Shown here piece after piece: positions 25,597 through 34,322 of a stretch of 64,000 nucleotides of DNA. The stretch lies in contig CACHJN010000002.1 in the NCBI GenBank assembly GCA_902580115.1, positions 1 to 64,000 on the forward strand, read 5' to 3'. The notes under the pieces were generated by a model, which saw only the letters and a program-made list of their open reading frames with translations, was not told where the DNA came from and made no database searches. Position 1 is the stretch's first letter, and each line of letters begins with the position of its first letter. The DNA comes from an uncultured Pelagibacteraceae bacterium (GTDB taxonomy: Bacteria > Pseudomonadota > Alphaproteobacteria > Pelagibacterales > Pelagibacteraceae). The position numbers and the translations under genes are program-made.

Positions 25597-25681
25597 AACG
25601 TTAAATACCATGATCTGAGAAATTGGACAGCCTAATAATGACGCGTGTATTTTGCAATAAAAACAATATAAATTGATATTT

Positions 25682-27163
25682 ATGAAACTATTCATCATTC
25701 TAGGAAATCAGCTGTTTCACCCAAAGTATTTAAGCCCATATAAAGATCATTTATTTTTTATGGCTGAAGATTATAATCTTTGCACCTTTGAAAAACATCA
25801 TAAACTAAAAATACTTCTTTTTTTATCATCCATGAGATCTTTTAAAGATGAATTAAAATCCAAAAATTTCAATGTTTTTTATAGAGACGTAAATAAAGAC
25901 TTTAAACTTTCTTATGAAAAAAAACTTGAAAAAGTAATTAAAGAAAAAAATATAAAAGAAATATCTTTTTTTGAGATAGAAGATAAGTTTTTTGAGAAAA
26001 GAATTTTGTCGTTAACTAAAAAAAATTCTTTAAAAGTAAATCAAATAAAAACACCAATGTTTTTAATTAATAGAGATGAATTTAAAAGTTATCTTACAAA
26101 AAATAAAAGGCCTTTTATGGCTAATTTTTATAAAATAGTAAGAACTAAAATGAATTTACTGATGAATAAGAATGGCACACCAAAAGGAAATAAATGGAGT
26201 TTTGATGAAGAAAATAGAAAAAAATTACCAAATTCGATAAAAATTCCTAAAATTTCAAAAGTTAAAGAAACTAAAGAAACTACAATACTTAAAAAATTTA
26301 TAAGCTCTAATTTTAAAAACCATCCCGGAGATCTTGATAAATTTTGGTTTCCAACGACTAGAAAAGATGCAAACAAATGGCTTGATGAATTTTTAAAAGA
26401 GAGAATAAAATTATTTGGTGATTACGAGGATGCAGTCACTGATAAATCTAATACTGTATTTCATAGTGCTCTAAGTCCATTAATTAATTTAGGATTAATA
26501 ACGCCAAATGAGATTTTAGAGAAATTAAGAAAAATTGAGAATAAAGTTCCAATAAATTCTTTAGAAGGTTACATAAGACAAATTATTGGTTGGAGAGAAT
26601 TTATGAGAGGAATCTATCAAAATTTTGACCAAAGATTAGAGAAAACAAATTTTTTTAATCATAAAAGAAAAATGAAAAATACTTGGTATAATGGAACCAC
26701 TGGTTTAGATCCTCTCGATCACGCAATTAATAATGCTAAAGACTTTGGGTGGTCACATCATATAGAAAGATTAATGATACTAGCAAACATCATGAATCTC
26801 TGTGAAATTCATCCTAAACAAGTTTATAAATGGTTTATGGAAATGTTTGTAGACTCTTCTGACTGGGTAATGTCACCAAATGTTTATGGTATGGGTTTAT
26901 TTAGTGACGGAGGTATATTTGCTACAAAACCGTATATTTGTGGATCAAGTTATTTTTTAAAGATGATGCATTTTAAAAAAGGTCCTTGGTGTGATGTAAT
27001 GGATGGATTATATTGGAAATTTATCGACAGGCACAAAACATTTTTTTTAAAAAATCCTCGCCTTGCAATGATGGTAAGAATTTCAGAAAAAATGAATAAA
27101 GAGAGAAAAACGAGAATATTTAAAGCAGCAAATAATTTTATAAAAGACAATACAAATGGTTAA
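25682..27163 (+). CDS. Photolyase-related flavoprotein (prokaryotic 6-4 / FeS-BCP family)
   Basis: A 493-residue protein from the ATG at 25682; a TTG 9 bp upstream is a weaker start. It begins with an antenna-type fold (KLFIILGNQLFHP). The FAD domain contains YIRQIIGWREFMRG, the helix FGWSHHIERLMILANIMN, FVDSSDWVMSPNVYGMG and TKPYICGSSYFLKM. These identify the CryB/PhrB-type photolyases, which repair (6-4) photoproducts by light. The usual CxxC before the third cysteine is absent: remaining Cys are 374, 420 and 437. It overlaps the DCC gene by 8 bp. Confidence 0.88.
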   Translation: MKLFIILGNQLFHPKYLSPYKDHLFFMAEDYNLCTFEKHHKLKILLFLSSMRSFKDELKSKNFNVFYRDVNKDFKLSYEKKLEKVIKEKNIKEISFFEIEDKFFEKRILSLTKKNSLKVNQIKTPMFLINRDEFKSYLTKNKRPFMANFYKIVRTKMNLLMNKNGTPKGNKWSFDEENRKKLPNSIKIPKISKVKETKETTILKKFISSNFKNHPGDLDKFWFPTTRKDANKWLDEFLKERIKLFGDYEDAVTDKSNTVFHSALSPLINLGLITPNEILEKLRKIENKVPINSLEGYIRQIIGWREFMRGIYQNFDQRLEKTNFFNHKRKMKNTWYNGTTGLDPLDHAINNAKDFGWSHHIERLMILANIMNLCEIHPKQVYKWFMEMFVDSSDWVMSPNVYGMGLFSDGGIFATKPYICGSSYFLKMMHFKKGPWCDVMDGLYWKFIDRHKTFFLKNPRLAMMVRISEKMNKERKTRIFKAANNFIKDNTNG

Positions 27164-27506
27164 AGTTTTTTTCAATAATTCTTGTAATATATGTAGAACA
27201 GAAATCAACCATTATAAAAAACATAGTGATGATAATATTAGGTGGATTGATGTTACAGACAATAAGGAAGCGCAAAATATTACCTCGAAATCTTATCGAG
27301 AACTTTTAAGAAGAATGCATGTTATACAAGACGGTAAGGTTATTGATGGTGCTGAGTCATTTTTAATTATATGGAAAAATATTCCAAAATATAATTTTTT
27401 ATATAAAATTTTTAAAATTAAACCCTTATTTTTTTTTCTAAATATTTTTTATGAAATTGCCGCTTATTTTTTATTTCTTAAAAATAAACATCTTTTAAAA
27501 AAATGA
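27156..27506 (+). CDS. DCC family thiol-disulfide protein (DUF393)
   Basis: A 116-residue protein whose N-terminus [20 protein letters not shown] contains the CxxC that defines the DCC (DUF393) family, though the family usually reads DGxCxxC. A hydrophobic segment follows near residues 88-108. It may act as a small redox or membrane-associated partner. The 8 bp overlap with the photolyase gene and 4 bp with the DUF2256 gene make a tight three-gene operon. This trio is a recurring set beside photolyase-type genes as far as I recall. Confidence 0.85.
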   Translation: MVKVFFNNSCNICRTEINHYKKHSDDNIRWIDVTDNKEAQNITSKSYRELLRRMHVIQDGKVIDGAESFLIIWKNIPKYNFLYKIFKIKPLFFFLNIFYEIAAYFLFLKNKHLLKK

Positions 27507-27637
27507 AAAAGAGCCAGCTTCCAAAGAAGGTTTGCCCCGTATGTAATAAATCTTTTAATTGGCGCAAAAAATGGAGGCTTAATTGGGAAAAAGTAAAATA
27601 TTGTTCTAAGAAATGCTCTAAATCTAATTCAATTTAA
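27503..27637 (+). CDS. DUF2256 zinc-ribbon-like small protein
   Basis: A 44-residue protein, [18 protein letters not shown] then [20 protein letters not shown]. The two Cys pairs (CxxC and CxxxC) and the WRKKW block match DUF2256, a small zinc-binding family often found beside photolyase genes. Its start overlaps the DCC stop as ATGA. It converges with the next photolyase-like gene, overlapping its 3' end by 14 bp. Confidence 0.85.
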   Translation: MKKSQLPKKVCPVCNKSFNWRKKWRLNWEKVKYCSKKCSKSNSI

Positions 27638-28766
27638 AAGTAGATAATATTATTGGTATATTTGACTTAAAATTAAAATAACCTTTATTAGAGAACTTCC
27701 AACAAAACTCATCTTCTTTTCGGGTAATAAAATTTACAGCCAGGTCATTATTCTTTATCAATCTTTTTAAAAATGAGAAATTTTCTCCGATAGAAGGGTA
27801 TACAACATCAAATTTTTTTGATTTTTTAATTAAATTTATTAAACCATTTTCATCTAATAATTCAGCCTTGAATTGATATTCATTAAATTGTGATTTAACA
27901 ACAGCTTTTTTATAGTCTATAACTTTTGAAGATAGCTTAAGAGATCTATATTTGTTATCCAATAAAACAAAATAAATTTTTTTGTATTTTTTTAGATCAA
28001 AAAAATCAATGTGCATTTCATTTTCAAATACAATTAATTGCTCGTTTATTTCTTCACTTTTATTTATTTGAAAAGGTGAAATTTTATATTCTCTTTTGTC
28101 AATAATCGGTAAGGCAGTCTCATTCAACTTAACATTTTTATATTTATTATTTGTAAATTTACTTATATTCCATGATTGGGCTAAATAATTTTTTCCTTTT
28201 GTTTGTATTCCAGCAACCCATCGCCAACTTAAAGTATTGGAAGCTGCATCCCCATCAAATAAATGTTTCATGAAAAACTCTGCTCCCTTTTGCCAGGGTA
28301 ATCCTAATGTGAATATCCAAATACTAGCAAACAACATCCGTGTGTGATTATGAAGATAATTAAAATTTTTAAGTTCGTTTACCCAATCATTAAAACATTC
28401 AATTTCAGTTTCTCCTTTTACGGCTTTAAGGTATTTTTCGTCTTCTTTTATCGTCTTAAGATCTTCTAAGAAATCAGTCCAAACTTTTGGTCTAAGTTCA
28501 AGCCATCCTTTCCAGTATACTCTCCAAAATATTTCTTGAATAAATTTATCTACTTTTTGGAAAGGATATTTCTTCAGTACAATTTTCGCAGTTTCATATT
28601 CGTTAATTAATCTATGAGTAATATATGGAGATAAACAAGAAACATTACTCCTATTATTTACACCAAAATCAAAATTTCTTTTTGAATTATAATTTGAAAT
28701 ATCGTTTTCAATATATCTATTAAGCTTTTCTAAAGCTTCTGATCTAGAGGTTGCAAATTGCATCAA
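27624..28766 (-). CDS. Short photolyase-like flavoprotein with FAD domain first
   Basis: A 380-residue protein. The N-terminal 205 residues are a photolyase FAD-binding domain: [54 protein letters not shown] and [14 protein letters not shown]. There is no antenna-binding alpha/beta domain before it. Instead a 155-residue segment follows, with alternating strand/helix content ([34 protein letters not shown]). The layout resembles a permuted or shortened photolyase, and short marine photolyase-like proteins are known. The cofactors and lesion are untested. It is convergent with the DUF2256 gene. Confidence 0.83.
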   Translation of the reverse strand: MMQFATSRSEALEKLNRYIENDISNYNSKRNFDFGVNNRSNVSCLSPYITHRLINEYETAKIVLKKYPFQKVDKFIQEIFWRVYWKGWLELRPKVWTDFLEDLKTIKEDEKYLKAVKGETEIECFNDWVNELKNFNYLHNHTRMLFASIWIFTLGLPWQKGAEFFMKHLFDGDAASNTLSWRWVAGIQTKGKNYLAQSWNISKFTNNKYKNVKLNETALPIIDKREYKISPFQINKSEEINEQLIVFENEMHIDFFDLKKYKKIYFVLLDNKYRSLKLSSKVIDYKKAVVKSQFNEYQFKAELLDENGLINLIKKSKKFDVVYPSIGENFSFLKRLIKNNDLAVNFITRKEDEFCWKFSNKGYFNFKSNIPIILSTFKLN

Positions 28767-28963
28767 TCTTCGTCATCCCTCCAGTCATCTATGTATAATT
28801 TCCAACAAGCAAATGTTACACAAATTATTCCAACAGAAAATCCTAGAAGCACTCCATTTTCTTTTCCTAAATATATAGAACCATAGTGAGCACTTAAAAT
28901 TGGCGGTCCTACTAGAATCAATCCAACTATAATATATCTATAAATGAAAGGAGGACGTTTCAA
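28763..28963 (-). CDS. Small two-helix membrane protein
   Basis: A 66-residue protein with two hydrophobic segments (IYRYIIVGLILVGPPILSA and VLLGFSVGIICVTFACWKLY) and an acidic end (DDWRDDED). No family is recognised. It overlaps the photolyase-like gene start by 4 bp and the upstream gene stop by 4 bp, so it is firmly inside one operon and probably translated. Confidence 0.72.
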   Translation of the reverse strand: MKRPPFIYRYIIVGLILVGPPILSAHYGSIYLGKENGVLLGFSVGIICVTFACWKLYIDDWRDDED

Positions 28964-29415
28964 ATAGTGTTCCCTTGATCAAATGGTTGTGAAACAGCAG
29001 AAGTAAACCAGCAATCGCTGCAATCTTTATCGCTGCCTTTTTGTACATGCCACTCATAAAAAAATAATTTCTTATCTTCGTCTAATACTTCAACACCATA
29101 AATAAAAGTATTAGGGCTATTACTAATTAAATTTATTTTATGTGACGAATGGTTTAAAAGAATTTTATACTGCTGGCCAAGCAACATACCCTCAAATCTT
29201 TTGTATGGGCCAGTAAATTTTTTATTATCTGGGTGAGCAAAAAGCCAAGTTTGTTTTATTCCATCATTTAACTTGTTATTTTTCTTTAATGCTTCTAGTT
29301 GAATTTTTACTACATCTAAAGCAGATAAATCTTTCGATGGTTTAATCATTTCTGCATTTAGAGTATTACATGTAATTAAAAATACTAAAGTTATAAATAT
29401 TTTTTTCAATTCCAT
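28960..29415 (-). CDS. Exported DUF4864-like protein
   Basis: A 151-residue protein with a signal peptide (KKIFITLVFLITCNTLNA). The mature part begins KDLSALDVVKIQLEALKKNN and contains GPYKRFEGMLLGQQYKILLN and EVLDEDKKLFFYEWHVQK, similar in layout to DUF4864 (an NTF2-like fold). Two Cys (DCSDCW) near the end could form a disulfide in the periplasm. The family call is tentative. It overlaps msrA by 10 bp. Confidence 0.65.
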   Translation of the reverse strand: MELKKIFITLVFLITCNTLNAEMIKPSKDLSALDVVKIQLEALKKNNKLNDGIKQTWLFAHPDNKKFTGPYKRFEGMLLGQQYKILLNHSSHKINLISNSPNTFIYGVEVLDEDKKLFFYEWHVQKGSDKDCSDCWFTSAVSQPFDQGNTI

Positions 29416-29978
29416 ATCTTTTTTAATGTTTCTTCTCTTTTACAAGCGTTTTTGTACATTAGATAACGAATAAAATTTTTTTCGTAATAATCTTGGTGAT
29501 AATTTTCAGCAGGGTAAAAAATGTCAAATTTCCAAACTAAAGTAACAATTTTTTTATTAAATTTTTTCTCTAATTCTTTAAATGATTTATCAATGAGTTG
29601 TTTTTGACTATTATTTTCAAAAAAAATCACAGATCTATAACTTTTACCTTTATCACAGAATTGACCTGAAGCATCGAAAGGGTCAATATTTTTCCAGTAA
29701 ACATTTAATAGATCTTTATAGCTCACCACTAAAGGGTTATATGTAACCTCTATTACCTCTACGTGACCAGTATCTTTGTAAACAACATCCTCATATTTTG
29801 GATTCTCAAGATGCCCTCCCGAGTATCCGGAAATTGATGATAAAACTCCATCTACTTGGTCGTAAAACTCTTCCATACACCAAAAGCAACCTCCTGCAAA
29901 ATATGCTTTTTTAGTCTCTGTTGCAAACACGCTGTGGTTTATAAAATAGATAATTAAGATTAGAATAATTTTTTTCAT
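29406..29978 (-). CDS. msrA: Exported peptide-methionine (S)-S-oxide reductase
   Basis: A 190-residue MsrA. Its active site is YFAGGCFWCMEEFYDQVDGV with catalytic Cys near residue 32, and YSGGHLENPKYEDV, HVEVIEVTYNP and NYHQDYYEKN are typical. A signal peptide (MKKIILILIIYFINHSVFA) precedes the domain, so it acts in the periplasm and repairs oxidised methionines there. It starts the four-gene run msrA, DUF4864-like, small membrane protein, photolyase-like, all overlapping. Confidence 0.94.
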   Translation of the reverse strand: MKKIILILIIYFINHSVFATETKKAYFAGGCFWCMEEFYDQVDGVLSSISGYSGGHLENPKYEDVVYKDTGHVEVIEVTYNPLVVSYKDLLNVYWKNIDPFDASGQFCDKGKSYRSVIFFENNSQKQLIDKSFKELEKKFNKKIVTLVWKFDIFYPAENYHQDYYEKNFIRYLMYKNACKREETLKKIWN

Positions 29979-30002
29979 TGAAAAGATGATATATTAATTA
30001 TT

Positions 30003-30167
30003 ATGAAAAACGATGATCATATTGTCATAGATGAAAATAGTGATTTAAATAATATTATCTGTGAGGAATGTAAAAAAGAAGATGAAAGTGTCAAACAAAA
30101 TTTAATTATGCATGGTTTTAAATTTTGTAATAGCTGTAAACTATCAAAAACAATTTTTCCGATCTAA
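30003..30167 (+). CDS. 54-residue double-CxxC protein
   Basis: The peptide reads MKNDDHIVIDENSDLNN, then IICEECKKEDESVKQNL and KFCNSCKLSKTIFPI. The two CxxC pairs 18 residues apart would bind one zinc, as in a small zinc ribbon. No family is recognised. It diverges from msrA by 24 bp and its stop overlaps the YIP1 gene stop by 4 bp on the other strand. Confidence 0.6.
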   Translation: MKNDDHIVIDENSDLNNIICEECKKEDESVKQNLIMHGFKFCNSCKLSKTIFPI

Positions 30168-30685
30168 AAATTTCTAAATAAAATTAAAATTGTAAATAAC
30201 AAAATCGCTTGAAATAACCAGGCTACAATAACAACGCCTAAAGCTCTCCACAAAGATTTGTAATCTAAAGCAGCTCTTACCCCAACTACCATACAAGCTA
30301 ACATCCAAAAAGCTGACCCAATAAAAGTTACTGCCATTAGATCTGGTGTTACACCAAATACCCTTAATAAACCTGGAGCACTAGAAAATCCTATAGTTCT
30401 TAATAACTCACCATGATTACTCTTAGTATTTTTTTCAGGAAATAATTTTACGCCAACAAAATAAATAATATACGCCCAAACGTACCAACTGATTAGAGAA
30501 AAAATTGGAGCTAATAAAAAATTAGAAGCTCCTAATTGTAAAGCACCCACACCTGCAGCCATACTTGAAAGTACAACTACCAGGCCAGCTTGAATCGTTG
30601 CTGACTTATCTCGCTCCACCTCTTCATAGAGCTCAACATCAATTTTGATGGCTCTAAATATTCTATTAAAAAAATTGTTAAACAT
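30164..30685 (-). CDS. YIP1-family membrane protein
   Basis: A 173-residue protein with five hydrophobic helices. The pattern FFNRIFRAIKIDVELYEEVE at the start, then helices with SFLISWYVWAYIIYFVG-like and RTIGFSSAPGLLRVFG segments, is typical of the YIP1 domain. Bacterial members are uncharacterised membrane proteins. It lies 7 bp after the hisN-type gene and is probably co-transcribed with it. Confidence 0.75.
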   Translation of the reverse strand: MFNNFFNRIFRAIKIDVELYEEVERDKSATIQAGLVVVLSSMAAGVGALQLGASNFLLAPIFSLISWYVWAYIIYFVGVKLFPEKNTKSNHGELLRTIGFSSAPGLLRVFGVTPDLMAVTFIGSAFWMLACMVVGVRAALDYKSLWRALGVVIVAWLFQAILLFTILILFRNF

Positions 30686-30692
30686 TTAAAAA

Positions 30693-31475
30693 TTAACTCT
30701 TTAATATCTTTAATAATTTATAATGCAATTTTTTATTTGAAGTTGCCAAGATATTTCCAGCTTTTTCAGCATTTTTATTATTCCATGTGGTAATAAAACC
30801 ACCAGCATTTTCCACAATTGGAATAATTGCAGAAACATCATATATTTTAAGATTAGACTCTATTACTGCATCTAATTTACCTTCTGCAAGTAAACAATAA
30901 CTGAATGCATCAAGTGTAATCCTGCTTATATTCTTATTCAATTTATCTAACTTTTTTAAGATTTTTAAATTTTTATTTTGATGATGAAAATTGCATAGAA
31001 TTTTTGTTTTTTTAAAATTAATTACCGAATTTGTTTTCAATTTTTTTTTTTTATTTTTGTCTAAAATGTATGAAGCGTTATTATAGCTTATATAGGTTTT
31101 TTTTAATTCTGGAAAATTAGCCATACCTATTATTGATTTCTTTTTGTAAATCATACCAACTAAATTAGACCAAGTAGGAAGACCTGCAACAAATGCCTTA
31201 GTTCCATCTATTGGGTCAATTATCCAGTAGTTTTTGTTTTTGGTTTTTTTCTCTTTAAATTCCTCTCCAATAATCCCGTCATTGGGAAATGATTTTACAA
31301 TATAAGCTCTTATCATCTTTTCAAAACTTTTATCGAAATTAGTTACTGGATTAAATATTTTTTTTCTTTTTGATTTATTGTTTATAATTAATTTTTTTTT
31401 GGAATTTGATCTATAAAACTTATTTAGTTTAGAGGATAAATTGTATAAAAATTTAATAGCTTTATTCTGGTCCAT
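30693..31475 (-). CDS. hisN: Histidinol-phosphatase, inositol-monophosphatase type
   Basis: A 260-residue enzyme starting at the ATG at 31473-31475; the longer frame upstream is only hydrophobic noise. It has the metal motifs IIGEEFKEKK (about 68-77), WIIDPIDGTKAFVAGLPTW (about 84-102) and YDVSAIIPIVENAGG (about 210-224). GLPTWSNLVG after DPIDGTKAF is typical of HisN rather than SuhB. It would make L-histidinol from histidinol phosphate. The N-terminus is unusually lysine-rich. Confidence 0.78.
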   Translation of the reverse strand: MDQNKAIKFLYNLSSKLNKFYRSNSKKKLIINNKSKRKKIFNPVTNFDKSFEKMIRAYIVKSFPNDGIIGEEFKEKKTKNKNYWIIDPIDGTKAFVAGLPTWSNLVGMIYKKKSIIGMANFPELKKTYISYNNASYILDKNKKKKLKTNSVINFKKTKILCNFHHQNKNLKILKKLDKLNKNISRITLDAFSYCLLAEGKLDAVIESNLKIYDVSAIIPIVENAGGFITTWNNKNAEKAGNILATSNKKLHYKLLKILKS

Positions 31476-31509
31476 ATAAGTATATAACTTAATTAAAAAG
31501 TTTTTAAAT

Positions 31510-31980
31510 ATGAAAATAAACGAAAAGATAATCCCAATAATTTTAGGCTTATCAGCAGCACTGATCATAGGAGTGTTGGCTTTTTTGAGTTTTGAGACTC
31601 CTTATGGGTATTGGTTGATATTTTCCTTTGGCGCTACAACTTTTAGTGTTTTAGTATTTTATCAAGCTGATATGGCTCAACCCAAAAATGTTTTTTTTGG
31701 TCATCTCGTGTCTATAATAGTAGGTATCTTATTTAATGAAATTTTTGGAATGTCATTTATTACTTTAGGATTAGCAGTTGGATTTGCTTTAGCCTTGATG
31801 ATGTATTTTAAAGTGGAGCATCCTCCAGCAGCCGCAAATCCTTTGATAGCCCTTTTATCGGATGTATCATTTGAATTTATCTTCTTGCCTGTCGCAGCTG
31901 GAGCAATAATTATAATTATTTTATCAATTTTAATAAACAAATATTTATTGAAAAGAAATTATCCAACAAAATTTTTCTAA
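31510..31980 (+). CDS. HPP-family membrane protein
   Basis: A 156-residue protein with four to five helices. It contains the HPP signature EHPPAAANPLIALL near residues 102-115 and an ATTFSVLVF segment after the second helix. In cyanobacteria HPP proteins carry nitrite; here the substrate is unknown. It lies 34 bp from the divergent hisN-type gene and overlaps tspO tail to tail by 4 bp. Confidence 0.85.
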   Translation: MKINEKIIPIILGLSAALIIGVLAFLSFETPYGYWLIFSFGATTFSVLVFYQADMAQPKNVFFGHLVSIIVGILFNEIFGMSFITLGLAVGFALALMMYFKVEHPPAAANPLIALLSDVSFEFIFLPVAAGAIIIIILSILINKYLLKRNYPTKFF

Positions 31981-32438
31981 TTATAAATAAAAATATAGCT
32001 ATTTAAAATTAATGCGTATGTGCTCCATAAAAAATAGGGGATCATTAAATAATAGCTGATCTTGTCTATTTTAAAGTATTCTTTCAAAAGAAATATGATG
32101 AACGCTAATATAATAATTAAATTTATTAATGCTAAACCTATTTGGTGAAATCCAAAAAAGGCAATGCTCCAAGTACTATTAAAAAAAAGATGAATAAAAT
32201 AAATCTTAAGAATATATTTATTTTTTGTATTAAACCAAATTTTCCATATTGCTACCGACATCAAAATATATAACGTAGTCCAAACAGGTCCGAAAACCCA
32301 TGCTGGAGGATTAAAAGGTGCTAGTGTTAATTGTGAGTACCAAGGTTCTTTAAAAGCTGAAGTAGTAAAACCGCCAATTGCAGAGGCTAAAAAAGTAATG
32401 GTTAATATTATAAATAATGATAAATATTTATTATTCAT
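31977..32438 (-). CDS. tspO: TspO/MBR-family protein
   Basis: A 153-residue membrane protein from the ATG at 32436-32438. Five helices carry the family motifs: GGFTTSAFKEPWYSQLTLAPF, NPPAWVFGPVWTTLYILMSV and NSTWSIAFFGFHQIG. TspO binds porphyrins and is light or oxygen linked in Rhodobacter. Its position beside photolyase and oxidative-stress genes fits that role. The start is 20 bp from the divergent SDR gene. Confidence 0.9.
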   Translation of the reverse strand: MNNKYLSLFIILTITFLASAIGGFTTSAFKEPWYSQLTLAPFNPPAWVFGPVWTTLYILMSVAIWKIWFNTKNKYILKIYFIHLFFNSTWSIAFFGFHQIGLALINLIIILAFIIFLLKEYFKIDKISYYLMIPYFLWSTYALILNSYIFIYN

Positions 32439-32458
32439 TATTAAAATATAAACTTTAT

Positions 32459-33211
32459 ATGTCAGAAAAACAGAAAAAAATTTGGATAACTGGTGCAAGT
32501 AGCGGAATAGGAAAATCAGTTGCTGAAAAGTTTGCCAACGAGGGTTGGAAAGTTGCAGTATCAGCTAGAAGAAAAGAACTTCTTGATGAATTAGCTAAAA
32601 ATCCTAATATAGTATCTTTTCCTCTCGATGTTACTAATCGAAATCAAATTAATGAAGTTTTTAAAAATATTATAGATAATTTTGGCGACTTAGATATATG
32701 TTTATTTTCTAGTGGTACATATGAGCCAAAAGATGAACAAAATATCGATCCTGACAAAATAAAGAATGTAATAAATGTAAATTTTTTAGGTGTAATCGAT
32801 TGTGTAAAATCTGTTGAAAGATATTTTAAAGATAAGAAATCTGGACATATTTCAATAGTTTCATCTATTGCTGGTTATAGAGGGTTGCCAAATTCAAGTG
32901 GATATGGACCATCTAAAGCTGCTTTAACTAATTTTAGTGAGAGCATTTATTTTGATTTTAAAAAATTTGGGGTGAGAGTTTCAGTTGTATCACCTGGGTT
33001 TATAAAAACCCCATTGACTGATAAAAATGAATTCCCGATGCCGTTTTTAAAAACTCCCGAGTATGCAGCAGAAAAAATTTTTAATGGCTTAGTGAAAAGT
33101 AGTGTTTTTGAAATCCATTTTCCAAAAGGATTAACTTTGACCTTAAAATTTTTAAGAATATTACCTTATAAACTTTATTTATTTTTAGTAGACAAGCTCG
33201 TTAAGAGGTAA
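32459..33211 (+). CDS. Short-chain dehydrogenase/reductase
   Basis: A 250-residue SDR from the ATG at 32459. The NAD(P) motif is TGASSGIGKS (residues 10-19), and catalytic residues appear in SIVSSIAGYRGLPNSSGYGPSK (Ser and the YxxxK pair). The C-terminal TLKFLRILPYKLYLFLVDKL is hydrophobic and may touch the membrane. The substrate is unknown; SDRs with this tail often act on lipid-like ketones. It converges with sodB by 1 bp. Confidence 0.9.
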   Translation: MSEKQKKIWITGASSGIGKSVAEKFANEGWKVAVSARRKELLDELAKNPNIVSFPLDVTNRNQINEVFKNIIDNFGDLDICLFSSGTYEPKDEQNIDPDKIKNVINVNFLGVIDCVKSVERYFKDKKSGHISIVSSIAGYRGLPNSSGYGPSKAALTNFSESIYFDFKKFGVRVSVVSPGFIKTPLTDKNEFPMPFLKTPEYAAEKIFNGLVKSSVFEIHFPKGLTLTLKFLRILPYKLYLFLVDKLVKR

Positions 33212-33796
33212 TTAGAGAAGAGACTCAACAAATTCCCAATTAATTAATTTATCGAAAAAATTTTCCAAATAAACTGGTCTTTTGTTTTTATAATCTAAAT
33301 AATAAGAATGCTCCCATACATCACATCCTAAAATAGGTTTCATATTATGAATTATGGGATTTTCAGCATTAGGTGATTTAGTTACTACAAGCTTATCTTC
33401 TTTTAAAGATAACCAACACCATCCAGATCCAAACTGAGTAATCCCAGCATTGATGAATTCTTCCCTAAATTTTTCAAAACTTCCAAAATCTTGTTTGATC
33501 TTATTTTCAAGTTTAGATGGAACATTTCCACCGCCATTAGGTTTCATGCACCTCCAAAAAAGATTATGGTTCCAGTGTTGACTTGCATTGTTAAAAATAC
33601 CCAATTTTTTCTCAGTAGATGATTTTTTTATTATATCTTCCAAAGTCAATTTTTCATATTCAGAACCTTTTATAAAATTATTTAGATTTGTAATATATGT
33701 TTGATGGTGTTTACCGTGATGTAAGTCTAAAGTTTGTTCTGACATTATTGGAGAAAGGGCTGAATTAGCGTAATTTAATTTAGGAAGTTCAAACAT
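33212..33796 (-). CDS. sodB: Superoxide dismutase (Fe/Mn type)
   Basis: A 194-residue SOD. Metal ligands are in DLHHGKHHQTYI (His 26), NASQHWNHNLFW (His near 73), and DVWEHSYYLDYKNKRPVYLENF (Asp and His near 155-160). NASQHWNH has the Gln typical of the Fe form. It has no signal peptide and acts in the cytoplasm. It lies 1 bp after the DUF3833 lipoprotein gene and so belongs to the CFA-type operon. Confidence 0.95.
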   Translation of the reverse strand: MFELPKLNYANSALSPIMSEQTLDLHHGKHHQTYITNLNNFIKGSEYEKLTLEDIIKKSSTEKKLGIFNNASQHWNHNLFWRCMKPNGGGNVPSKLENKIKQDFGSFEKFREEFINAGITQFGSGWCWLSLKEDKLVVTKSPNAENPIIHNMKPILGCDVWEHSYYLDYKNKRPVYLENFFDKLINWEFVESLL

Positions 33797-33797
33797 A

Positions 33798-34322
33798 TTA
33801 ATCTTTTACAAACATTACAGTTAATTCCGCTACTTTTATTCCGAACTTAGTCATTGTAGCTCTGTTTATTGCTACTCGCTCATCTTGCATAAAAATCCAA
33901 TCATCAAAAGTAATTTTAATATTTTTACCTTTTACTGGTACAAGTAAAACATATTCAAATTTAAAGGCGGGGCCATATGAATAGCCTTTTGCAGTTCCAA
34001 CAACATCCGAAGCGGTTCCCTCATAATTATGTTCATCTAGTTTATTGATTGTCCATTGTCGGGTTTGTCTTTCTCCGTCATTCCAATTAAATACCTCATC
34101 TAAAATTAATTTCGAACCATCCCACTTTCCGTTTAAATCTGCTTTGAATTGCCTTGTAACCTTTCCAGATCTATTCTGTAATACTCCCCAGGCTTTTACA
34201 TTGCCTGATAAATAATTTTCTATGACTAATCTAGGTTTTTGGTCTTTAAAATCAGTTGGTTTCATTTTATTTGCACATCCTGTTATTAGTATTAGTAAAA
34301 AAAGTCCTATAAATTTTTTCAT
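33798..34322 (-). CDS. DUF3833 lipoprotein
   Basis: A 174-residue lipoprotein: the signal KKFIGLFLLILITGCANKMK ends in a lipobox (ITGC). The mature part contains FNWNDGERQTRQWTINKLDE and GTASDVVGTAKGYSYGPAFKF, matching DUF3833. This family accompanies DUF1365, CFA-synthase and amine-oxidase-like genes in many proteobacteria, which fits a lipid-modification role near the membrane. It overlaps the CFA-type gene by 4 bp. Confidence 0.88.
   Translation of the reverse strand: MKKFIGLFLLILITGCANKMKPTDFKDQKPRLVIENYLSGNVKAWGVLQNRSGKVTRQFKADLNGKWDGSKLILDEVFNWNDGERQTRQWTINKLDEHNYEGTASDVVGTAKGYSYGPAFKFEYVLLVPVKGKNIKITFDDWIFMQDERVAINRATMTKFGIKVAELTVMFVKD

Noticed and set aside
25597-25698. Longer start for the SDR at 25698
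   Set aside because: The added N-terminus overlaps the divergent photolyase start region and has no SDR content; the ATG at 25596 directly precedes the NAD(P) motif.
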